64,000 bases of DNA from Hydrogenophaga sp. NFH-34 (GTDB lineage Bacteria > Pseudomonadota > Gammaproteobacteria > Burkholderiales > Burkholderiaceae_C): positions 78,249 through 142,248 of the forward strand of contig NZ_JACBGE010000015.1 of NCBI RefSeq assembly GCF_021401345.1, given 5' to 3'. Position numbers and translations under genes: made by a program. Shown here one piece after another: positions 54,366 to 63,283 of this stretch (within the stretch, counting starts at the first letter, position 1; each line of letters begins with the position of its first letter). The notes under the pieces are model-generated. The model was not told the DNA's origin and searched no databases. It saw nothing but the letters and a program-made list of their open reading frames with translations.

Positions 54366-55406
54366 TTACTGGCCGCCCGGGGCCTTCGTCGGCCAGCCCT
54401 GCAGATGGCGCTCGGTCAGGTCGGTCAGGGCCCGGATCCAGTCGGTGTCGTCGTTCAGGCAGGGGATGTAGCTGAACCGTTCGCCGCCCGCGTGCACGAA
54501 GGCCTCGCGCACTTCCTGGTTGATCTCTTCCAGCGTCTCGATGCAGTCGCTGGTGAAGCCGGGGCACACCACGTCGACGCTGCGCAGTCCCTTCTGCGCC
54601 AGGGCCACCAGGGTGGGCTCGGTGTACGGCTGCAGCCAGGCCGCCTTGCCGAAGCGCGACTGGAAGGTCACGGTGTAGCGCTCGGGCGGCAGGCCCAGGC
54701 GTCCGGCCAGCATCCGCGCGGTGGTCTGGCATTCGTCGGCATAGGGATCGCCCAGCGTGCGGTTGCGCTCGGGCAGGCCATGGAAGCTCATCACCAGGTG
54801 ATCGGCCGCTTCGTTCTGCTGCCAGTGCCGCAGGACGCTGCGCGCCAGGGCCTCGATGTAGCCCCGGTCGTCCGGGTAGCGGTTGACGAAGCGCAGTTCG
54901 GGCAGCGCGCGCACCTCCAGGCCCCATTGCGCCACGGCGTCGAACACGCTCGCCGTGGTGGTGCCGCTGTACTGGGGATAGGCCGGCAGGATCAGCACCC
55001 GGCCCACGCCCTGGGCCTTGAGTTCATCGAGCACCGCGCCGATGCCGGGCGTGCCGTAGCGCATGGCGTAGCGCACGGTGATCCGGTGGCCCCGTTCGCC
55101 CAGGTAGCCCTGCAGCAGCTTGGCCTGCCGGTCGGTCCAGACCTTCAGGGGCGAGCCCTCGGGCATCCAGACGGTGGCGTACTTGGCGGCCGATTTGGCC
55201 GGCCGGGTGCGCAGGATGATGCCGTGCAGGATGGGCCACCACAGCAGCTTGGGGATTTCCACCACCCGGTGGTCGCCCAGGAATTCCGCCAGATAGCGGC
55301 GCAGCGCCGGGGCGGTGGGTTCGTCGGGGGTGCCGAGGTTGCACAGCACGACGGCCGTGCCGTCGGCGCGGCCGGCAGGGAGAGCGGGTTCGGTGCGAAA
55401 AGCCAT
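54366..55406 (-). CDS. hemH: Ferrochelatase
   Basis: 346-residue ferrochelatase: inserts ferrous iron into protoporphyrin IX, the last step of haem synthesis. Family marks: VVLCNLGTPDEPTAPALRRYLAEFL at the N-terminus, VRYAMRYGTPGIGAVLDEL, LPAYPQYSGTTTAS, the catalytic His in VMSFHGLPER, and VDVVCPGFTSDCIETLEEI. The ATG at 55406 is only 19 bp from the ATG of the divergent phosphatase gene, so each gene's promoter must lie within or very near the other. Confidence 0.96.
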   Translation of the reverse strand: MAFRTEPALPAGRADGTAVVLCNLGTPDEPTAPALRRYLAEFLGDHRVVEIPKLLWWPILHGIILRTRPAKSAAKYATVWMPEGSPLKVWTDRQAKLLQGYLGERGHRITVRYAMRYGTPGIGAVLDELKAQGVGRVLILPAYPQYSGTTTASVFDAVAQWGLEVRALPELRFVNRYPDDRGYIEALARSVLRHWQQNEAADHLVMSFHGLPERNRTLGDPYADECQTTARMLAGRLGLPPERYTVTFQSRFGKAAWLQPYTEPTLVALAQKGLRSVDVVCPGFTSDCIETLEEINQEVREAFVHAGGERFSYIPCLNDDTDWIRALTDLTERHLQGWPTKAPGGQ

Positions 55407-55425
55407 GCGCTATTCTCCCGCAGCC

Positions 55426-56169
55426 ATGATGACCCCATACGCTCCCAGCCCCCAGCCACGGCCCATTTCGGGCCTGGATACCGATCGCATCCAGGCCATC
55501 ACCCTCGATCTGGACGACACGCTCTGGCCGATCTGGCCCGCCATCGCCCGGGCCGACGAGGTGCTGCGTGCCTGGCTCGCCGAGCGCGCGCCAGCGACCG
55601 CGGCCCTGTGCGTCCAGCCCGATGCCCTGCGCGCCGCGCGGGCCGAACTCGAACGCCAGCGCCCGGAACTGGCGCACGACCTGAGCGCGATGCGCCGCGA
55701 AGCCATCCGGGGGCTGCTGCAGCGTGCCGGCGACGACCCGGCGCTGGCCGAGCCGGCGTTCGAGGTGTTTTTTGCCGAGCGCCAGCGCGTCGATCTGTAT
55801 GCCGATGCGCTGCCGGCCCTGGAACGGCTGAGCGCCCGTTACCCGCTGGTGACGCTCACCAACGGCAATGCCGACGTGCACCGGGTGGGCATCGGGGGGT
55901 ACTTCCGGGGTGAAGTCACGGCGCGCCGCTTCGGTGTCGGCAAACCGGACCCACGCATCTTTCAGGCCGCAGCGGACGCGGCGGGGGTGCCTGCATCGGC
56001 CGTGCTGCACGTGGGCGATGACCCCGCGCTCGACGGGGTGGGGGCCCTCAACGCGGGCATGCAACTGGCGTGGGTCAACCGGGCCGGGCACGCCTGGTCG
56101 CACGGCCCGGTGCCGCCGCACGCCACGGTGTCCGATCTGCTCGCGCTGTGCGATCTCCTGGGGCTCTGA
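55426..56169 (+). CDS. HAD-superfamily phosphatase, YigB-like
   Basis: 247 residues, HAD subfamily I. Motif I is ITLDLDDTLWPIWP (nucleophile and general acid Asp), motif II LVTLTNGNADVHRVG, motif III Lys in FGVGKPDPRIF, motif IV LHVGDDPALDGVGA. The layout is very close to E. coli YigB, which dephosphorylates FMN and the riboflavin precursor 5-amino-6-ribitylaminouracil phosphate; that role would complement the rib genes at 3-7 kb. Start MMTPYAPSPQ at 55426. Confidence 0.86.
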   Translation: MMTPYAPSPQPRPISGLDTDRIQAITLDLDDTLWPIWPAIARADEVLRAWLAERAPATAALCVQPDALRAARAELERQRPELAHDLSAMRREAIRGLLQRAGDDPALAEPAFEVFFAERQRVDLYADALPALERLSARYPLVTLTNGNADVHRVGIGGYFRGEVTARRFGVGKPDPRIFQAAADAAGVPASAVLHVGDDPALDGVGALNAGMQLAWVNRAGHAWSHGPVPPHATVSDLLALCDLLGL

Positions 56170-56422
56170 ACGGGCGCCGGCATAGTCGAGTTCGGCACTC
56201 GGATATCGTTATATGAAAAGTCTCAGTATTTGCGTGAGATTTAGATAAAAAACTATATTTGACAGGCTAAGCCCAACCCAACGCCCTGTTGGTTGAGCGG
56301 CTGGTCACTTGGTTTGCAGCAGCGTTCTTCGTCATTCCTCAGGTCGTTGGATCGGTTTTGTCCGTATCCAGTGGCGCTGTGCGTCGGTGGAATTCACCCA
56401 CACGAACCCCGGAGGAGTACGC
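56170..56422 (+). promoter_or_regulatory. AT-rich upstream region of the betaine-type ABC operon
   Basis: 253 bp without a gene, clearly AT-richer than its surroundings at 56200-56270. TTGCGT (56230-56235) and TATATT (56254-56259), 18 bp apart, are the best sigma-70 match; transcription would start near 56266 and leave a leader of about 155 nt. TTGACA at 56259-56264 lacks a partner -10. The low GC suits an osmotically or nucleoid-protein regulated promoter, but that is inference. Confidence 0.45.
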
Positions 56423-57457
56423 ATGCAATCCCTTTCCCTGATTTCCCTGACCCTGATTTCGGCCGCCGTGCTGGCCGCCTGCGGCCAGAAGGCCGATGAA
56501 ACCCCCGCTACCGCACCGGCCGAAACGGCCCAGGCTTGCGGCAAGGTCACCGTCGCCAGCATGAACTGGCAGTCGGCCGAAGTGCTGGCCAGCATCGACA
56601 AGATCATCCTGTCGCAAGGCTTCGGCTGCGAGGTCGAGATCGTGCCGGGCGACACCATGCCCACGCTGACCTCGATGATGGAAAAAGGCCAGCCCGACGT
56701 GGCGCCTGAAGCCTGGATCAATGCGGTGCGCGAACCGCTGGAAGCCGCCGTCAAGGAAGGCAAGCTGCACTACGCGGCCCATTCGCTGACCGACGGTGGC
56801 GTCGAAGGCTGGTGGATTCCCAAGTACGTGGCCGACGCGAACCCCGACCTCAAGACCATCGACGACGCACTCAAGCGCCCCGATCTGTTCCCGGCCCCCG
56901 AGTCCAAGGGCAAGGGCGCGGTGCACAACTGTCCGTCCGGCTGGAACTGCCAGATCACGACCGACAACGCCTTCAAGGCCTGGGGCGCCAAGGACAAGAA
57001 CTTCGTGCTGCTGGACACCGGTTCCGCCGCCGGTCTCGACGGCTCCATCGCCAAGGCCTACGAGCGCAAGGAAGGCTGGCTGGGCTACTACTGGGCGCCC
57101 ACATCCATCCTGGGCAAGTACGAGATGGTCAAGCTTGACGCGGGTGTGCCGCTCGACCGCGAGGCGTTCGACAACTGCAACGCCAAGGCCTGCGACAACC
57201 CGACCAAGACCGACTGGCCGCGTGCCGAAGTCATCACCGTGGTGACCGACCGCTTCAAGAACGCGGGCGGCCCGGCCTACGACTACCTGGCCAAGCGCAG
57301 CTGGGGCAACGACACCGTGAACCAACTGCTGGCCTGGATGAGCGACAACCAGGCCGCCGGGGACGATGGTGCCCGCCACTTCCTGCGCAACAACGAAGCG
57401 ATCTGGAGCACCTGGGTCTCGCCTGAAGTGGCGGCCAAGGTCAAGGCTGCCCTTTGA
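56423..57457 (+). CDS. proX: Glycine betaine/choline-type ABC transporter substrate-binding lipoprotein
   Basis: 344 residues. An N-terminal lipoprotein signal ends in the lipobox VLAACG (Cys about 20), although the leader lacks the usual basic residues. The mature part is an OpuAC-type receptor: GKVTVASMNWQSAEVLASI, DVAPEAWINAVREPL, KAYERKEGWLGYYWAPTS with aromatic residues suitable for a quaternary-ammonium cage. It is the first gene of proX-proW-proV. The ATG at 56423 follows GGAGGAG. Osmoprotectant uptake is the likely role; ligand specificity is not proven. Confidence 0.88.
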   Translation: MQSLSLISLTLISAAVLAACGQKADETPATAPAETAQACGKVTVASMNWQSAEVLASIDKIILSQGFGCEVEIVPGDTMPTLTSMMEKGQPDVAPEAWINAVREPLEAAVKEGKLHYAAHSLTDGGVEGWWIPKYVADANPDLKTIDDALKRPDLFPAPESKGKGAVHNCPSGWNCQITTDNAFKAWGAKDKNFVLLDTGSAAGLDGSIAKAYERKEGWLGYYWAPTSILGKYEMVKLDAGVPLDREAFDNCNAKACDNPTKTDWPRAEVITVVTDRFKNAGGPAYDYLAKRSWGNDTVNQLLAWMSDNQAAGDDGARHFLRNNEAIWSTWVSPEVAAKVKAAL

Positions 57458-57471
57458 GCGGAGGCGCGCCC

Positions 57472-58359
57472 ATGAACTGGCTGCGGGAATTTCCCGCCAT
57501 GGGGGCGGATGCCCTCAGTGCCTTGCGGCGCACCGTGGACGACGCTTTCCGCACGTTCACGCGTCAGAACGGTGAAGCCCTGGAACAACTGTTCCTGCCG
57601 CTGCGCGAGTTCCTGCTGTTCTCGGAACGGCTGCTCACGCAGTCGCCGTGGCCGGTGGTGATCGGGGTCATCGCCCTGATCGTCTGGCTGGCTTCGCGCA
57701 ACGTGAAGATCGTCGTAGGGACGGTGGCGACGCTGCTCATGATCGGCTACTTCGGTATGTGGGTCGACACCATGAAGACCATTTCGATGATCTTCGTGTG
57801 CACCGTCGTCGCGCTGGCCGTCGGCCTGCCGCTGGGCATCGGCATGAGCCGTTCCGACCGGCTGCAGCGCATGGTCAACCCGGTGCTGGACGTGATGCAG
57901 ACCATGCCCAGTTTCGTGTACCTGATTCCGGTGGTCATGCTGCTGGGGATCGGGCGCGTGCCGGGGCTGATCGCCGTGGTGATCTACGCCATTCCGCCGG
58001 TGATCCGCTTCACCAATCTGGGCATCCGGCTGGTCGACAAGGATCTGCTGGAAGCGGCCGATGCGTTCGGTTCGTCGGCCTGGCAGAAGATGCGCCAGGT
58101 GCAACTGCCGCTGGCGCTGCCGACCATCATGGCGGGCGTGAACCAGACCATCATGCTGTCGCTGGCCATGGTGGTGATCGCGGCCATGATCGGTGTGCAG
58201 GGGCTGGGCCAGCCGGTGCTGCGGGCGATCTCGAACCAGTACTTCACCATGGGCATCCTCAACGGCATGGCCATCGTGGGTATCGCCATCATCTTCGACC
58301 GTGTGTCGCAGGCCTATGGCAAGCGGCTGCAGAAACACCTGGAGGTGAAACATGGCTGA
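57472..58359 (+). CDS. proW: Betaine-type ABC transporter permease
   Basis: 295-residue permease with about six helices and the BPD-type coupling motif LLEAADAFGSSAWQKMRQVQLPLALPTIMAG (EAA loop). Other ProW/OpuAB marks: GIGMSRSDRLQRMVNPVLDVMQTMPSFVYLIPVVMLLGIG. The start MNWLREFPAMGADAL at 57472 has GGAGG upstream and is preferred over a start overlapping the proX end. It overlaps proV by 8 bp. Confidence 0.92.
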   Translation: MNWLREFPAMGADALSALRRTVDDAFRTFTRQNGEALEQLFLPLREFLLFSERLLTQSPWPVVIGVIALIVWLASRNVKIVVGTVATLLMIGYFGMWVDTMKTISMIFVCTVVALAVGLPLGIGMSRSDRLQRMVNPVLDVMQTMPSFVYLIPVVMLLGIGRVPGLIAVVIYAIPPVIRFTNLGIRLVDKDLLEAADAFGSSAWQKMRQVQLPLALPTIMAGVNQTIMLSLAMVVIAAMIGVQGLGQPVLRAISNQYFTMGILNGMAIVGIAIIFDRVSQAYGKRLQKHLEVKHG

Positions 58360-59464
58360 AACCCCGAATGCGGTGGCCGCGGCCGCGGCGCCGTCCGCCA
58401 CCGGTGTGCGCATCCGGCACCTCTACAAGATCTTCGGTGCCACGCCCGAGAAGTTCCTGCCGCTGGTGCAGCAGGGCATGAGCAAGCAGGAACTGCGCGA
58501 CCAGCACGGCCACGTGCTGGGCCTGCGCGACATCAACATCGACATGCCCGCCGGTGGCATCCAGGTGGTGATGGGCCTGTCGGGCTCGGGCAAGAGCACG
58601 CTGATCCGCCACATCAACCGCCTCATCGACCCCACGGCCGGCGAGGTGCTGGTGGACATCGACGGCCGCGAAGTTGACGTGGCCAAGATGGGCGCGTCGG
58701 CGCTGCGGCAGTTCCGCCGCGAGCAGACCGCCATGGTGTTCCAGAAGTTCGCGCTGTTCCCGCACTGCACCGTGCTCGAAAACACCGAGTACGGCTTGCA
58801 GGTGCAAGGCGTGGCGCGCAAGAAGCGGCGCGAACACGCGCTGCGCTGGATCGAGCGTGTGGGGCTCAAGGGCTACGAGGACAGCTACCCCAACCAGCTC
58901 TCGGGCGGCATGCAGCAGCGCGTGGGCCTGGCGCGGGCGCTGACCAACGACGCGCCCATCCTGCTGATGGACGAGGCCTTCTCTGCGCTCGACCCGCTGA
59001 TCCGGGCCGACATGCAGAGCGTGCTGCTGGATATCCAGCAGGAGATCGGCAAGACCATCGTGTTCATCACGCACGACCTGGACGAAGCCCTGCGCCTGGG
59101 CGACCGCATCGCCATCCTGCGTGACGGCGAGGTGATGCAGCAGGGCACGGGCCAGCAGATCGTGCTGCAGCCGGCCGACGAGTACATCGCCAACTTCGTC
59201 AAGGACGTCAACCGCGGGCGCGTCATCCGTTGCCGCACGCTGATGCAGACGGGGGCGCCGGTCGAAGGGCCGCAGGTGGATGCCAGCCTGGTGATCGAGG
59301 AGGCCGCGCGCCTGCTCAGCGCCGAAGGGCGCGAGGCGGCGAATGTGGTCAACAGCAAGGGGCGCCATCTCGGCGTGGTGACGCTGTCCGACATCATCGG
59401 TGCCATCGTGCCGCCCAACCCGGTGGCACCGGCGGAGGCGGGCAGTGGGGCGCCACCCGCCTGA
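58352..59464 (+). CDS. proV: Betaine-type ABC transporter ATP-binding protein with CBS region
   Basis: 370-residue ATPase of the ProV/OpuAA type. The opening RIRHLYKIFGATPEKFLPLVQQGMSKQELRD is the typical ProV N-terminal helix; Walker A is GLSGSGKSTLIR, signature QLSGGMQQRVGLARAL, Walker B LLMDEAFSALDPLIR. A C-terminal CBS-like stretch (about 290-355) ends in RHLGVVTLSDIIGAIV; in homologues CBS regions tune transport to ionic strength. It closes the operon and converges on the SH3 gene with 11 bp between stops. Confidence 0.92.
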   Translation: MAETPNAVAAAAAPSATGVRIRHLYKIFGATPEKFLPLVQQGMSKQELRDQHGHVLGLRDINIDMPAGGIQVVMGLSGSGKSTLIRHINRLIDPTAGEVLVDIDGREVDVAKMGASALRQFRREQTAMVFQKFALFPHCTVLENTEYGLQVQGVARKKRREHALRWIERVGLKGYEDSYPNQLSGGMQQRVGLARALTNDAPILLMDEAFSALDPLIRADMQSVLLDIQQEIGKTIVFITHDLDEALRLGDRIAILRDGEVMQQGTGQQIVLQPADEYIANFVKDVNRGRVIRCRTLMQTGAPVEGPQVDASLVIEEAARLLSAEGREAANVVNSKGRHLGVVTLSDIIGAIVPPNPVAPAEAGSGAPPA

Positions 59465-59475
59465 GGGCGGCGCGC

Positions 59476-59979
59476 TTACCAGCCCCAGAGCAGACGGCGG
59501 GCGATCCAGCCCTTTTGCTGGTCGGCCCGCCGCACGTGCACCCAGTCGCCGCGGCGCTCCAGGGTGCGGAGCAGTTCCCCGTATTCGGCCTTGCCCACGA
59601 TGCGGTGGCCCGTGCCAGGGCCACCGCGCAGGTTGGCGGTGGGCACCTTCACCACGTGGTGGGCGGTGCGCCCGGTCAGGCGCCGCGATACCCAGCCTTC
59701 ATCGCCTTCGAAGTCGCGCACCTTGATCCAGGTGTTGCGGCGATCGACCACCTGCAGCGGGTAGCCGTGGTGCAGTTGCCAGAGCACGGCGGTGCCGGTG
59801 CCCGGGCCCTGCCGCATGTTGGCCGTCTCGACCTTGACGCTGACCATGCTGGCCTGCGGCTGGGCCAGCACCAGACTGCCGGGCACACACAGGCTCAGGG
59901 CCAGTGCGGCCAGGGAACGCCTGAGCCGGCGCGGATTCCGGTGGGGGTGGCGATGGGGTGTGGCGATGGTCTCGGGCAT
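59476..59979 (-). CDS. Exported protein with two bacterial SH3 domains
   Basis: 167 residues from the ATG at 59979, which follows AGGAG. A basic N-terminus and signal peptide (RSLAALALSLCVPGSLVLAQ) precede two SH3b repeats: VETANMRQGPGTGTAVLWQL and WIKVRDFEGDEGWVSRRL, then VPTANLRGGPGTGHRIVGK and WVHVRRADQQKGWIARRLL. Such domains bind peptidoglycan or peptides; no catalytic domain is attached. The role is unknown, perhaps in cell-wall targeting. A long open frame on the opposite strand here is a shadow. Confidence 0.85.
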   Translation of the reverse strand: MPETIATPHRHPHRNPRRLRRSLAALALSLCVPGSLVLAQPQASMVSVKVETANMRQGPGTGTAVLWQLHHGYPLQVVDRRNTWIKVRDFEGDEGWVSRRLTGRTAHHVVKVPTANLRGGPGTGHRIVGKAEYGELLRTLERRGDWVHVRRADQQKGWIARRLLWGW

Positions 59980-60101
59980 CGTTGGAATCTCCTGGGCTCC
60001 GGTTGAACACATCCCGTGTGAACGCCCTCGTCCCGGGGAGTTCCTGAATCCTGCGGATCGGGGCCGATTCGGTGACCGGCTTGGCCGGCAGAGGAGGCTG
60101 T

Positions 60102-61553
60102 TCAGAGCCGCGATGCTGCGGTCAGGCCGCTGCGCACCGCCCCTTCGAGCGTGGCGGGATAGGGGCCGTCGATGTAGTCGCCCGCCATCAGCAGACCCGG
60201 AGCGGCCTGGGTTGGCGGTCTGATCAGCCCCGGCGTGCAGGCGAAGGTGGCGCGCTTTTCCACCACCGTCTGCAAGGGCCGCAGTGCCTGCAACCCGAGC
60301 TGGCGCCGGGCCTGGTCCAGCACGCGGGCTTCCAGCTGTTCGCGGTCGCCCTCGCTGTCGCTGGCGACGAAGGCGAGCACGCCGCGCAGGCGCGGATCAT
60401 CGGGTTGCAACTGGCCCCGGTCGAAAACGAACTGGGCCGGGTCTTGCGCCGACTCGGGCTCGCTGCGCAGCGCCAGCATGGGCCGCGGCAGGCGCCATGC
60501 CGGATCGGTCTGGGCGTAGACGGTGGTGATGGCGGTGAAGTCCAGCGCGTTGGCCCGCTCGGCCCAGGTCAGCAGGCCGTCCTGCAGCGCGGGGGAACCG
60601 CTGCGGCCTTCGAGGGCCACGCCGACCGCCCGCAGCGCCTGGGCGGCCGGGCCGCAGGCCGTGGCCCAGATCACGCGGTCGAAACGGCGTTCGGCCAGGG
60701 GGCCGGTGTGCAGGGTCTCGATGACCCAGGCGCCCTCGTTCGGGCGCAGGGCCACCACGCGCGTGCCGGCGTGCAGTTCGAATCGGGCTCGGTGGTGCCG
60801 GGCCAGCCACTGCACGGCCGACATCGGAAAGAGCGTGCCGAGATCGGTGCGCGGCACCAGCAGCGTGGAAGGCGACCAGGGCGGATGGCCGCGCCCGGTC
60901 ATGGCATCGCTCAGCACGCGCAGGAACACGGTGCCGCTGGCTTGGGCGGCAGGCAGGTTGAGCGCCGAAACACACAGGGGCTGGATGAATTCGTCGATCA
61001 CGCGATCAGGCAGACCTCGGCAGACATCGGCGACGGTGTCGTCGTCTGCACATTGAAAGCCGGTCATGCGCCAACGCAGCGCCCGCGCCAGCAAGGCCAG
61101 GCGCTCGCCGCCGCTCCAGCCCGGCGCATGGGCAATGCTGGCCAGCGCGTCCAGCGGGGCGGGCCAGCCCCGGGCCCAGCCGGGCATTTGAAGGCCGTTG
61201 CCATCGGGAAAGCGCAGCTCCAGCGGCAGGGCCAGCAGGTGTTCCTGGGGCGCGACGCCCACATGCGCCATCAGGGCCAGGGTGCGGGTATAGGCCCCGA
61301 TCAGGATGTGCTGGCCGTTGTCCAGCGGCAGCACGGCGCCTTCGTCCGTGCTCACCGGCAGGCTGCGGGCCCGCCCGCCAGGCAGGCGACCGGCTTCGTA
61401 GACGGTGACGTGATGGCCCCGTTCGGCCGCCGACACCGCTGCGGCCATGCCCGCCCAGCCGGCACCCACCACGGCCACCTGCAGGGGCCGCGCAGCGCGC
61501 GGAAAGCGCGGGCGGGGCGTGGTGGCAACGGCCGGCTGCGGCGCGGCTTTCAC
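60102..61553 (-). CDS. hpnE: Hydroxysqualene dehydroxylase HpnE
   Basis: 483-residue FAD-dependent amine-oxidase-fold enzyme. The dinucleotide fold is at about 24-65: VAVVGAGWAGMAAAVSAAER and VYEAGRLPGGRARS; then LDNGQHILIGAYTRTL, and near the C-terminus GLLMAGDYIDGPYPATLEGAV. This is the HpnE pattern; HpnE reduces hydroxysqualene to squalene, the hopanoid precursor. It follows hpnD with a 4-bp overlap (ATGA). The alternative annotation as a carotenoid-type desaturase is less likely because of the adjacent hpnD. Confidence 0.92.
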   Translation of the reverse strand: MKAAPQPAVATTPRPRFPRAARPLQVAVVGAGWAGMAAAVSAAERGHHVTVYEAGRLPGGRARSLPVSTDEGAVLPLDNGQHILIGAYTRTLALMAHVGVAPQEHLLALPLELRFPDGNGLQMPGWARGWPAPLDALASIAHAPGWSGGERLALLARALRWRMTGFQCADDDTVADVCRGLPDRVIDEFIQPLCVSALNLPAAQASGTVFLRVLSDAMTGRGHPPWSPSTLLVPRTDLGTLFPMSAVQWLARHHRARFELHAGTRVVALRPNEGAWVIETLHTGPLAERRFDRVIWATACGPAAQALRAVGVALEGRSGSPALQDGLLTWAERANALDFTAITTVYAQTDPAWRLPRPMLALRSEPESAQDPAQFVFDRGQLQPDDPRLRGVLAFVASDSEGDREQLEARVLDQARRQLGLQALRPLQTVVEKRATFACTPGLIRPPTQAAPGLLMAGDYIDGPYPATLEGAVRSGLTAASRL

Positions 61554-62416
61554 AGCCGGCCCAGGGCCTGGACCTTCCAGGCCAGCCAGAGTTTGCGCAG
61601 CGGGGTCAGGCTCACCCGCCGGGTGAGCACCAGCAGCGGTTCTGCCGCGATTTCGCGCAACAGGGTGCGGTAGATGCTGGCCATCATCAGCCCGGGCTTC
61701 TGGGCGCGCCGGTCGGCGTCCGGCAACAGGGCCAGGGCTTCGTCGTAGAGGCCAAGGGCCCGTTCGACCTGGAAGGTCATCAGCGCCAGGAAACGCCGTT
61801 CGAAGTCGGTCCGGTCACTGCCCGGCGCCTCACCGCGCTTGAGCAGTTCGTGGGCCTTCACGTCGAATCGCTGCAACTCCTGCACGGGTAGGTAGATGCG
61901 GCCGCGGGTGGCGTCCTCGCCCACGTCGCGGATGATGTTGGTGAGCTGGAAGGCCAGGCCCAGGCGGTGGGCGTACTCGGTGGTGGCCACGGCGGTCTGA
62001 CCGAAGATGCGCGCGGCCACCTCGCCCACCACGCCGGCCACCAGATGGCAGTAGCGCTGCAGGCCCGCGTAGTCCAGGTAGCGGCTCTGGTCCAGATCCA
62101 TCTGGCACCCGTCGATCACCGCCTGCAGGTGTCGGGCCTCGATGCCATACGCCGGCACGTGCGGCATCAGGGCCTGTAAGGCCGGATGGCTCGGCTGCCC
62201 GGCAAACGCCTGGGCGACTTCCTGCCGCCACCAGGCCAGCTTGGCCTGGGCCACGCCGAGGTCCTGCACCTCGTCCACCACGTCGTCGACTTCGCGGCAG
62301 AAGGCGTAGAACGCGGTGATGGCGGCGCGTCGGGGCGGTGGCAGGAACAGGAAGGCGTAGTAGAAGCTGCTGCCTGAGGCGGCGGCTTTCTGCTGGGCGT
62401 AGTCTTGCGGCGTCAT
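61550..62416 (-). CDS. hpnD: Presqualene diphosphate synthase HpnD
   Basis: 288-residue trans-isoprenyl diphosphate synthase of the squalene/phytoene synthase family. It condenses two farnesyl diphosphates to presqualene diphosphate. Aspartate-rich motifs are FCREVDDVVDE (about 40-50) and QLTNIIRDVGEDATRGRIYLP (D-x-x-E-D), plus MASIYRTLLREI. In many Gram-negatives hpnC precedes hpnD; here the gene upstream is an FNR-type regulator, so HpnC must be encoded elsewhere or be missing. Confidence 0.92.
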   Translation of the reverse strand: MTPQDYAQQKAAASGSSFYYAFLFLPPPRRAAITAFYAFCREVDDVVDEVQDLGVAQAKLAWWRQEVAQAFAGQPSHPALQALMPHVPAYGIEARHLQAVIDGCQMDLDQSRYLDYAGLQRYCHLVAGVVGEVAARIFGQTAVATTEYAHRLGLAFQLTNIIRDVGEDATRGRIYLPVQELQRFDVKAHELLKRGEAPGSDRTDFERRFLALMTFQVERALGLYDEALALLPDADRRAQKPGLMMASIYRTLLREIAAEPLLVLTRRVSLTPLRKLWLAWKVQALGRL

Positions 62417-62492
62417 GGATCGGGTGGGGTTGCCCGAGTGTAATCAGGCGCAGCCTGCGGCTTGCGCCAACGCCCCTGTGTGGCGCCCGGTC

Positions 62493-63197
62493 TCAGGCGA
62501 CGCGGGCCGCCTGCTGGGGCTCGATGAGCTCGCAATGCCGGCGGTCGATGCGGCGCAGCACGCCGTCTTCTTCGAGCTGGCGCAGGTTGCGCGCCACCGA
62601 CTCGCGGGAGGTGGAGAGCAGTTCGGCCAGCGTCTGCTGGCTGGGCAGACGCACCATGCCGTTGCCCTGTTCATCGGCCAGCAGCCGCAGGGCCGCCAGC
62701 AACTGGCGCTGCTGGCCCCGCATGCGCATCACCTGGCCCCAGTCGGCCAGGCGGCCGAAGGTGTGCACCATGATCGCGTGCAGGGCTTGCAGGAAGCCCA
62801 TGTCCAGCACCTGCAGACGCCGCAGATCGGCCATGCGCAGCTCGCACAGGCGCCCCGGCGTCAGCGCGACCATGTCCATCTGTGTTTCGTGGCCAAACAC
62901 GCCGTGCTGGCCGAGGGCGTGGCCACGACCGAGCAGCGCCACGGGCCGTTGCACGCCGTCGGGGCCGTTGCGGGACGCCAGCAGGGTGCCGAGCTTGACG
63001 GTGCGGATCGATGGGGACACGACGCCCTGGCGCAGCAGCACATCGCCTTTGACGAAAGTGATTTCGCGGACGGCGCTGGTGAGCAGGTCCTGGCTGGGGG
63101 CGGGAAGTCGGCCGACGAGGCAGATGTTGCGGGCCGCGCAGAGCGGGCAGCGGGGCGAGCTGTTCATGAAGGGGAGCACAGTCAGACGGGTGGACAT
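62493..63197 (-). CDS. FNR-type (CRP/FNR family) oxygen-responsive regulator
   Basis: 234 residues from the ATG at 63197 (a start 10 codons later is also possible). The N-terminus has CPLCAARNIC, the Cys-X2-Cys-X5-Cys spacing of FNR, and a fourth Cys in GRLCEL at the position of FNR Cys122, so all [4Fe-4S] ligands are present. The cyclic-nucleotide-type fold is followed by a dimer helix and an HTH with recognition helix SRESVARNLRQLEEDGVL. That helix has Arg-Glu...Arg, as in CRP, rather than FNR's Val-Glu...Ser-Arg. An FNR-box-like site lies 87-100 bp upstream. Confidence 0.88.
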   Translation of the reverse strand: MSTRLTVLPFMNSSPRCPLCAARNICLVGRLPAPSQDLLTSAVREITFVKGDVLLRQGVVSPSIRTVKLGTLLASRNGPDGVQRPVALLGRGHALGQHGVFGHETQMDMVALTPGRLCELRMADLRRLQVLDMGFLQALHAIMVHTFGRLADWGQVMRMRGQQRQLLAALRLLADEQGNGMVRLPSQQTLAELLSTSRESVARNLRQLEEDGVLRRIDRRHCELIEPQQAARVA

Positions 63198-63283
63198 GGC
63201 GGATGTGTGGCTACGGGTTCCACGAGGCAGTCGGCTTCCGCCAGAACCCGGCGCCATTCAACTACTTCCCGGCTGTTGCTGCC

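Noticed and set aside
60072..61673. Long open frame on the plus strand across hpnE
   Set aside because: It is a GC-driven shadow of hpnE/hpnD; no domain or ribosome binding site supports it, and the minus-strand proteins are clear.
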